Shown here piece after piece: positions 1 through 3,256 of a stretch of DNA of 5,448 nucleotides; position 1 is the first letter of the stretch, and each line of letters begins with the position of its first letter. The notes beneath the pieces are model-generated. The model had not been told where the DNA came from, searched no databases, and saw only the letters and a list, made by a program, of their open reading frames with translations. This DNA is from Candidatus Omnitrophota bacterium (GTDB taxonomy: Bacteria; Omnitrophota; Gorgyraeia; Velamenicoccales; JABMQK01): NCBI GenBank assembly GCA_028712915.1, contig JAQTPJ010000074.1, positions 1 to 5,448 on the forward strand, read 5' to 3'. Both the position numbers and the translations under genes were made by a program.

Positions 1-50
1 GATAACCAAAGAACACCTTTTGGGTGATTGATAGATAGCAGTAAATAACA

Positions 51-109
51 GATCTCTCGTCCCGATAATACTTCGGGACTCGAGATCCAAACTTTACTGC
101 GTAAAGTTT
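51..109 (+). repeat. Two-hairpin leader abutting tRNA-Ser(GGA), copy 1
   Basis: Two consecutive hairpins fill this stretch. The first (51-87) has an outer stem GATCTC/GAGATC, a symmetric TC/TC internal loop, an inner stem GTCCCGA/TCGGGAC and a 7-base loop TAATACT. The second (core 88-110) is a perfect 10-bp stem CAAACTTTAC/GTAAAGTTTG around TGC, and it can extend to 86-112, taking in the first three tRNA bases. The same element, also 59 bases long, lies directly before tRNA-Ser(GCT) at 2299-2357. The copies differ at five positions: two covarying pairs (59 with 79, 92 with 106) and one loop base (70). Whether it acts in the RNA (leader, processing) or is a palindromic repeat family is not known. 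Confidence 0.85.
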
Positions 110-199
110 GGAGAGGTGCGAGAGTGGTTTAATCGGCATGCCTGGAGAGCATGTGACTCCGTAAGGGGTCCGAGAGTTCGAATCTCTCCCTCTCCGCCA
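110..199 (+). tRNA. tRNA-Ser(GGA)
   Basis: A full class II tRNA can be folded by eye. The acceptor stem is GGAGAGG (110-116) with CCTCTCC (189-195), and the discriminator is G196. The D stem is CGA/TCG (119-121, 133-135) and the anticodon stem CATGC/GCATG. The loop CTGGAGA places anticodon GGA at 144-146, so it reads UCC and UCU. A long variable arm at 155-170 (GACTCC/GGGGTC around GTAA) and a T arm GAGAG-TTCGAAT-CTCTC complete the serine-type fold. CCA is present at 197-199, but the other two tRNAs here lack it, so it may be encoded or fortuitous. Both ends of the gene overlap flanking palindromes. Confidence 0.97.
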
Positions 200-228
200 T
201 CAATTTCATTAATGAAATTGATGGCGGA
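193..228. repeat. 36-base perfect palindrome overlapping the 3' end of tRNA-Ser(GGA)
   Basis: The sequence is its own reverse complement over 36 bases, centred at 210/211 on the core CATTAATG. Its left arm begins inside the tRNA acceptor strand (TCC of CCTCTCC), includes the discriminator and the CCA, and is mirrored as ...GGCGGA on the right. A palindrome of the same length and core follows tRNA-Ser(GCT) at 2441-2476 with different arms. It has no U-tract, so it is not a standard intrinsic terminator, although a long hairpin here could still affect 3' processing or transcript end formation. Confidence 0.85.
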
Positions 229-253
229 TTCCAAAACAATGTGTTTTGGAATC
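227..253. repeat. ACAATGTGT-loop hairpin, copy 1
   Basis: A 12-bp perfect stem GATTCCAAAACA/TGTTTTGGAATC closes on ATG and is followed by TTTCGT. Its centre lies 29.5 bases from the centre of the preceding palindrome. The hairpin at 2475-2501 has the same spacing, length and following TTTCGT. Relative to that copy, both stem differences are compensatory (T-A for C-G and C-G for T-A). It could serve as a weak terminator of the tRNA transcript, but the T-run is short. Confidence 0.8.
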
Positions 254-359
254 TTTCGTAATTGACAAGCGGTTTAGCGAACGTAGTGTCTTATTAATGT
301 GTTTTGGCGCCTAACCGCGTTGTTCATTAATGAAATTTACTACGGACACTGAGTAAAAT
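254..359. other. Remainder of the tRNA-Ser(GGA) trailer: imperfect inverted repeat and degraded repeat blocks
   Basis: No gene is visible here. Segment 265-277 (ACAAGCGGTTTAG) is nearly the reverse complement of 311-323 (CTAACCGCGTTGT), with one mismatch and one unpaired base. Segment 296-335 aligns without gaps to 2515-2554 at 31 of 40 positions by my count, so the trailer after each tRNA-Ser shares a third block beyond the hairpins. A TTCATTAATGAA palindrome occurs at 323-334. The promoter and ribosome site of the gene starting at 360 must lie here or upstream, but I see no strong -35/-10 pair; GAG at 351-353 is the only Shine-Dalgarno-like bases. Confidence 0.6.
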
Positions 360-1385
360 ATGTCAGATAGAAAAGATTACAAACATTCTCGTAATTTCAA
401 GGATATCTTGCCTGTATTGCTGGTTTTCTTTATGGGCGCCTTAACAGGTTCACTCTTACAGAAATATCTGTTGCCTAAAAATCCTGCTCAGGAGAAGGCA
501 AATATGTTATCCGAAAAGCGCGTCGGCGATTCAAATCATCTTACAAATCCTTTGCTGGAGTGCGAGCAGTCTATCGGCAGCGATGGAGGCCTTGAGCTTA
601 TAAAATATAAAATAGAGGATTACATAAAAAATAAAACGCGCGATAAGAAAATTGCGCATGTTTCTGTTTATATAAGGGATTTAAATAACGGTCCCTGGAT
701 TGGCGTTAATGAAGATGAAGGTTTTTCTCCGGCAAGCCTGCTCAAGGTCCCTTTAATGATGGCCTATTTTAAAGCCGCGCAGGAAGACCCTGAGATTTTG
801 AGCCAGGTAATTCTTTATAAAAATGCTATTTCTGATGGCGCAACTCCGAACATAATGCCTGAAAAACAGATACAGGTAGGCAACGCCTATGCGGTGAGCG
901 ACCTGATATACAGGATGATTGTATATTCAGACAACGAAGCAAAGAATTTACTCTTGCTTAATCTTAAACAGGATATTTTAGATCAGGTATACACAGATCT
1001 CAATATTGCCATACCTGACTTCAGGGATAAGGAAGATTTTATCTCCGTAAAAGATTACGCCTCGTTTTTTAGGATTTTATACAACGCTTCTTATTTGAAC
1101 AGGGAGATGTCAGAGAAAGCTTTAAATATATTGACAGAGGTGGATTTCGACGAGGGTTTATTGGCTGGTTTGCCGCCCAATATTAAAGTAGCGCATAAAT
1201 TCGGGGAGAGGGTAAATGTCAATACCGGATTGGCGCAACTGCATGAATGCGGGATTGTGTATCATAGGAAAAGCCCTTATCTTTTAGGCGTTATGACCCG
1301 CGGAGAAGACCTTGATAACCTTAAGGCTATATTAAAAGATATTTCCAGGATTGTTTATGAGCATAAAGAAAAGTATAATGATTAG
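360..1385 (+). CDS. Membrane-anchored serine beta-lactamase-fold hydrolase
   Basis: The 341-residue protein has a short basic N-terminus, one hydrophobic segment at about residues 16-34 (uncleaved anchor, catalytic part outside the inner membrane), a linker to about 70, and a class A beta-lactamase / penicillin-recognising domain from about 75 to 335. The catalytic SxxK is S126-L-L-K129 in the context SPASLLKVP, and SDN is residues 190-192. The third box is K280-F-G, in the place of the usual K-T/S-G, within HKFGE. I cannot find the ExxLN omega-loop motif that supplies the deacylating Glu of true class A beta-lactamases. A role on peptidoglycan peptides or as a low-turnover penicillin-binding enzyme is therefore as likely as drug hydrolysis. 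The start has only a weak ribosome site. A small membrane gene follows after 9 bases and is probably co-transcribed. Confidence 0.8.
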   Translation: MSDRKDYKHSRNFKDILPVLLVFFMGALTGSLLQKYLLPKNPAQEKANMLSEKRVGDSNHLTNPLLECEQSIGSDGGLELIKYKIEDYIKNKTRDKKIAHVSVYIRDLNNGPWIGVNEDEGFSPASLLKVPLMMAYFKAAQEDPEILSQVILYKNAISDGATPNIMPEKQIQVGNAYAVSDLIYRMIVYSDNEAKNLLLLNLKQDILDQVYTDLNIAIPDFRDKEDFISVKDYASFFRILYNASYLNREMSEKALNILTEVDFDEGLLAGLPPNIKVAHKFGERVNVNTGLAQLHECGIVYHRKSPYLLGVMTRGEDLDNLKAILKDISRIVYEHKEKYND

Positions 1386-1394
1386 CCGGCTCTT

Positions 1395-1661
1395 ATGGAG
1401 ATAATTATCGCTAAGCATATTTTCTTATGGTCTTCATTTACGACGTTTGCCTTTAGTGTGATTTTTATGTTTCTTCCGCGTTTATACTCGCGCCTTGAGG
1501 AGATATTGAATATGGATTTACTGCCACAGACTGTATGGTTTACTGTTTTGGAGGGTAGGATTAATTTTATAAACGATTGGATTATAAAAAATAGAATTGT
1601 ATTTGGGGTTTTATTTATTTCGTCTTCCATTTATAATATTAAAAGCATGATAGAGTTGTAA
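1395..1661 (+). CDS. Small two-helix membrane protein, unknown function
   Basis: This 88-residue protein is not recognised. It has two hydrophobic segments, about residues 7-28 and 66-82. The polar stretch between them carries LPRLYSRLEEIL and, nearer the second helix, LEGRINFINDWIIKNR. The Arg-rich, Asn/Asp-containing sequence just before helix 2 could be a conserved feature, but this cannot be judged from one sequence. It starts 9 bases after the stop of the beta-lactamase-like gene and has no clear Shine-Dalgarno site, so translation may be coupled to the upstream gene. An antisense frame of 82 codons covers the same DNA and is less convincing. Membrane character and tight spacing favour this reading. 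Confidence 0.6.
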   Translation: MEIIIAKHIFLWSSFTTFAFSVIFMFLPRLYSRLEEILNMDLLPQTVWFTVLEGRINFINDWIIKNRIVFGVLFISSSIYNIKSMIEL

Positions 1662-1686
1662 TTATTTTGTTTTTATTAAAGTGTTT

Positions 1687-1705
1687 TATAAAAAAAGAGT
1701 ATAAA
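1687..1705 (+). promoter_or_regulatory. Possible -10 region(s) for the tRNA-Arg/tadA unit
   Basis: The AT-rich gap between the small membrane gene and tRNA-Arg contains two TATAAA hexamers, at 1687-1692 and 1700-1705. Neither has a good TTGACA-like partner at 16-18 bases; the nearest is TTGTTT at 1667-1672. The first hexamer would put the start just before the tRNA, and the second at or inside it. This is a tentative promoter assignment. Confidence 0.3.
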
Positions 1706-1711
1706 TTGAAT

Positions 1712-1785
1712 GCGCCTGTGGCTCAATTGGATAGAGCACTTGCCTACGGAGCAAGTTGTTGCTGGTTCGAGTCCAGCCAGGCGCA
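1712..1785 (+). tRNA. tRNA-Arg(ACG)
   Basis: A standard 74-base cloverleaf. The acceptor stem is GCGCCTG/CAGGCGC (1712-1718, 1778-1784) with discriminator A1785. The D stem is GCTC/GAGC, the anticodon stem CTTGC/GCAAG, and the loop CTACGGA gives anticodon ACG at 1746-1748. The T arm is GCTGG-TTCGAGT-CCAGC. CCA is not encoded. With A34 deaminated to inosine this tRNA reads CGU, CGC and CGA. The enzyme for that step, TadA, is encoded 15 bases downstream. The intervening T-rich bases (TTTTT at 1786-1790) lack a stem of their own beyond the acceptor arm. Confidence 0.97.
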
Positions 1786-1800
1786 TTTTTAATTTTTAAT

Positions 1801-2283
1801 ATGGATATACAGTTAAGAAACGATGCGTTTTTTATGAAAGAGGCCCTGAAAGAGGCGCAGAGGGCATACGCGCTTGATGAAGTTCCCGTCGGAGCGGTAG
1901 TTGTCCATAAAAACAGGGTAATCGCCAGGGCGCATAATCAGGTAGAGATGTTAAAAGACCCCACAGCTCACGCCGAAATGCTGGTTTTGACCGAGGCGTG
2001 TAGTTTTCTGGGCAATAAATGGTTGTTGGATTGTTCGATTTATGTTACAATTGAGCCGTGCAGCATGTGCGCAGGCGCGTTGGTGTTGTCCCGTCTGAAA
2101 AAGATTGTGTATGGGGCGCGAGATCCTAAAGCCGGCGCGTGCGGTTCAATCCTGAATATCGTAAATAATAAAAAGTTAAACCATCGCATAGAGGTAAAGA
2201 GAGGTATTTTAGAAAAAGATTGTTCTTTGTTGTTGAAGGATTTCTTTTTGAAGAAACGCAGGAAGTCTTCTTCGAGAAATTGA
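1801..2283 (+). CDS. tadA: tRNA-specific adenosine deaminase TadA
   Basis: This cytosolic zinc deaminase converts A34 of tRNA-Arg(ACG) to inosine. The 160-residue product has the family motifs in order: DEVPVGAVVV at 26-35, zinc ligand and proton shuttle HAE (H57, E59) in DPTAHAEM, and PCSMCAGA with zinc ligands C87 and C90. The following YGARDPKAGACGS segment (about 104-116) is typical of TadA rather than of cytidine or guanine deaminases. Length fits the family; the C-terminus is basic (KKRRKSSSRN). I chose the ATG at 1801 because the frame's upstream ATG at 1756 lies inside tRNA-Arg. No Shine-Dalgarno site precedes it. If the upstream tRNA is cut out of a joint transcript, the mRNA would have a leader of about 15 bases. 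Confidence 0.95.
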   Translation: MDIQLRNDAFFMKEALKEAQRAYALDEVPVGAVVVHKNRVIARAHNQVEMLKDPTAHAEMLVLTEACSFLGNKWLLDCSIYVTIEPCSMCAGALVLSRLKKIVYGARDPKAGACGSILNIVNNKKLNHRIEVKRGILEKDCSLLLKDFFLKKRRKSSSRN

Positions 2284-2298
2284 GTAATGGAAGAAGGA

Positions 2299-2357
2299 GA
2301 TCTCTCATCCCGATAATGCTTCGGGATTCGAGATCCAAAATTTACTGCGTAAATTTT
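2299..2357 (+). repeat. Two-hairpin leader abutting tRNA-Ser(GCT), copy 2
   Basis: Second copy of the element at 51-109, starting 15 bases after the tadA stop. Hairpin one is 2299-2335 (GATCTC/GAGATC outer stem, TC/TC internal loop, ATCCCGA/TCGGGAT inner stem, loop TAATGCT). Hairpin two is 2334-2360 (TCCAAAATTTAC/GTAAATTTTGGA around TGC), ending inside the tRNA. Substitutions at 2307 with 2327 and 2340 with 2354 preserve pairing relative to copy 1. No clear promoter hexamers are seen between tadA and this tRNA, so the tRNA may be transcribed with tadA. Confidence 0.85.
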
Positions 2358-2446
2358 GGAGAGGTGCCGGAGTGGCTGAACGGAGCTGCCTGCTAAGCAG
2401 TTAGCCTGGGCAACCGGGCTCTCGGGTTCAAATCCCGACCTCTCCG
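2358..2446 (+). tRNA. tRNA-Ser(GCT)
   Basis: Class II tRNA of 89 bases. The acceptor stem GGAGAGG/CCTCTCC (2358-2364, 2439-2445) is identical to that of tRNA-Ser(GGA), with discriminator G2446. The D stem is CCG/CGG. The anticodon stem is GCTGC/GCAGT with loop CTGCTAA, anticodon GCT at 2392-2394, reading AGC and AGU. A long variable arm (AGCC...GGGCT, about 2403-2420) and the T arm TCGGG-TTCAAAT-CCCGA confirm serine type. CCA is not encoded (TGA follows), so a CCA-adding enzyme is required. Confidence 0.97.
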
Positions 2447-2476
2447 TGATTTTTCATTAATGAAAAATCACGGAGA
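2441..2476. repeat. 36-base perfect palindrome overlapping the 3' end of tRNA-Ser(GCT)
   Basis: Self-complementary over 36 bases, centred at 2458/2459 on CATTAATG. The left arm starts in the acceptor strand (TCTCC), includes discriminator G2446 and the 3' trailer, and is mirrored to ...CGGAGA. It has the same length, core and relative position as the palindrome at 193-228, but different arm sequence. If it forms in RNA it competes with the acceptor stem. Confidence 0.85.
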
Positions 2477-2503
2477 TCCTAAAACAATGTGTTTTAGGAT
2501 CTT
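2456..2503 (+). repeat. 48-base direct repeat, left copy
   Basis: Identical over 48 bases to 2545-2592, an offset of 89 bases. It covers nearly the whole right half of the tRNA-overlapping palindrome and all of the following hairpin. One base beyond the right end differs (T2504, C2593), after which CGT is again shared. Confidence 0.9.
2475..2501. repeat. ACAATGTGT-loop hairpin, copy 2
   Basis: A 12-bp perfect stem GATCCTAAAACA/TGTTTTAGGATC closing on ATG, followed by TTTCGT. It is equivalent in place and length to the hairpin at 227-253, with two compensatory pair changes. An identical copy lies 89 bases downstream at 2564-2590. Confidence 0.8.
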
Positions 2504-2507
2504 TCGT

Positions 2508-2526
2508 CCGAAACAATGTGTTTCGG
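2508..2526. repeat. Short ACAATGTGT-loop hairpin
   Basis: An 8-bp perfect stem CCGAAACA/TGTTTCGG around ATG. It keeps the AACAATGTGTT core of the neighbouring hairpins but has unrelated outer stem bases, so the loop region is constant while the stem is not. The matching position after tRNA-Ser(GGA) (from 296) keeps only the right half. Confidence 0.7.
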
Positions 2527-2544
2527 CACCTAGCTGTATCGTAA

Positions 2545-2592
2545 ATTAATGAAAAATCACGGAGATCCTAAAACAATGTGTTTTAGGATCTT
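2545..2592 (+). repeat. 48-base direct repeat, right copy, with hairpin 2564-2590
   Basis: Exact second copy of 2456-2503. It lacks the left half of the palindrome, so the CATTAATG-centred structure cannot form here, but the 12-bp hairpin at 2564-2590 is intact and is followed by TTCCGT. It is the last structured element before the ribosome-binding site of the lipid A deacylase-like gene. A role as a transcript end or 5' UTR hairpin is possible but unproven. Confidence 0.85.
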
Positions 2593-2622
2593 CCGTAATG
2601 CTAATCAGTTCTTTGATCTGAC

Positions 2623-2630
2623 AAGGAGGT
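2623..2630 (+). promoter_or_regulatory. Strong ribosome-binding site for the PagL-like gene
   Basis: AAGGAGGT is close to the full anti-Shine-Dalgarno complement and is the strongest such site before any start in this window. The spacer to the ATG at 2644 is 13 bases, longer than usual. No alternative in-frame start lies nearer. Confidence 0.7.
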
Positions 2631-2643
2631 AAATTTAACTGTT

Positions 2644-3225
2644 ATGAAAAAGCGCAACAGGTTTATATCCGCAGTTATATTGGTATTTGTAGTTTTATTT
2701 TTATCAGTAGCCCATTGTTACAGCCAGGGCGAAAAAGAAGAGTACAAAAAAGAATTCGGAATTTTAAGCGGTTGGTTAGACGGCAATTTAAGGAAGCAGG
2801 ATGATTGTGAAATAGTGCCGTTATACCTCGAGATAGGTTTTGATATTACCCCGAATAAAGCAAAGTCATCAGGAAGCCTGAAGTTTATACTTGAGCCGTT
2901 TTTTAATACAATTGTAAGCCCGAGCGATAATGTTGAGATAGGCAATAACTTCATTTTTAAATACAGCCATCCTGTTATCGGAAAATTCTCTCTTTATATT
3001 GAAGGCGGCGCGGGCATGATGTATACTACCTTGCATACTTTAGAACAAGGCACGCAATTTAATTTCACGGAACAGCTCGGCGCGGGCGTATCATATTTTT
3101 TTGCCAAGAACAAAGCCTTGAATTTAGGCTATAGGTACAGGCATTTTTCCAATGCCCGCATCAAAGAGCCGAATAAAGGCGTGGATCTGGATGGTTTTTT
3201 AGTTGGCATTTCTGTTTTATACTGA
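2644..3225 (+). CDS. PagL-like lipid A 3-O-deacylase (outer-membrane beta-barrel)
   Basis: The 193-residue precursor begins with a signal peptide (MKKRNR, hydrophobic core about 8-23, likely cut near CYS-QG at 27/28). The mature part has alternating beta-strand patterns (for example FSLYIEGGAGMMY, 115-127) and ends in Y193, as expected of an outer-membrane barrel. The C-terminal signature FTEQLGAGVSYF (141-152) followed by LGYRYRHFSNARI (161-173) matches the PagL / acyloxyacyl hydrolase family. Catalytic H167 and S169 sit in HFSN. PagL's catalytic Glu lies 14 residues after the His; here that position is D181. The family removes the 3-linked acyl chain of lipid A, altering the outer leaflet, so an LPS-bearing cell is implied. 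It stands alone between the tRNA-Ser repeats and dnaX. Substrate is inferred from family only. Confidence 0.78.
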   Translation: MKKRNRFISAVILVFVVLFLSVAHCYSQGEKEEYKKEFGILSGWLDGNLRKQDDCEIVPLYLEIGFDITPNKAKSSGSLKFILEPFFNTIVSPSDNVEIGNNFIFKYSHPVIGKFSLYIEGGAGMMYTTLHTLEQGTQFNFTEQLGAGVSYFFAKNKALNLGYRYRHFSNARIKEPNKGVDLDGFLVGISVLY

Positions 3226-3256
3226 TATAATTTTAAGGTATCGATAAAATATTATT

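Noticed and set aside
14..26. Small stem CACC/GGTG at the window start as a terminator of an upstream gene
   Set aside because: Only four base pairs and no following T-tract; too weak to call.
51..253. CRISPR-like or rho-independent terminator reading of the repeats around tRNA-Ser
   Set aside because: The repeats are not regularly spaced direct repeats with unique spacers, no cas genes are present, and the hairpins lack a proper T-run (only TTTCGT), so neither label is justified.
265..323. Possible integron attC site: GCCTAAC at 309-315 region matches the RYYYAAC core and the segment is an inverted repeat
   Set aside because: The core-like elements are in the wrong order for attC (GTT-type before AAC-type on either strand), the GTT-side copy does not match GTTRRRY, and there is no integrase or cassette structure.
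1382..1630. Minus-strand reading frame of 82 codons opposite the small membrane gene
   Set aside because: No ribosome site or recognisable domain; it is best explained as an antisense shadow of the plus-strand two-helix protein.
1756..1800. Upstream ATG giving TadA 15 extra N-terminal residues
   Set aside because: The extra codons lie mostly inside tRNA-Arg(ACG), and TadA homology begins after the ATG at 1801.
2447..2640. SRP RNA (ffs/scr) expected between tadA and dnaX
   Set aside because: No conserved helix 8 motif (GGAAGGAAGCAGCC-like) is present; the region is fully explained by palindromes and the 48-base direct repeat.
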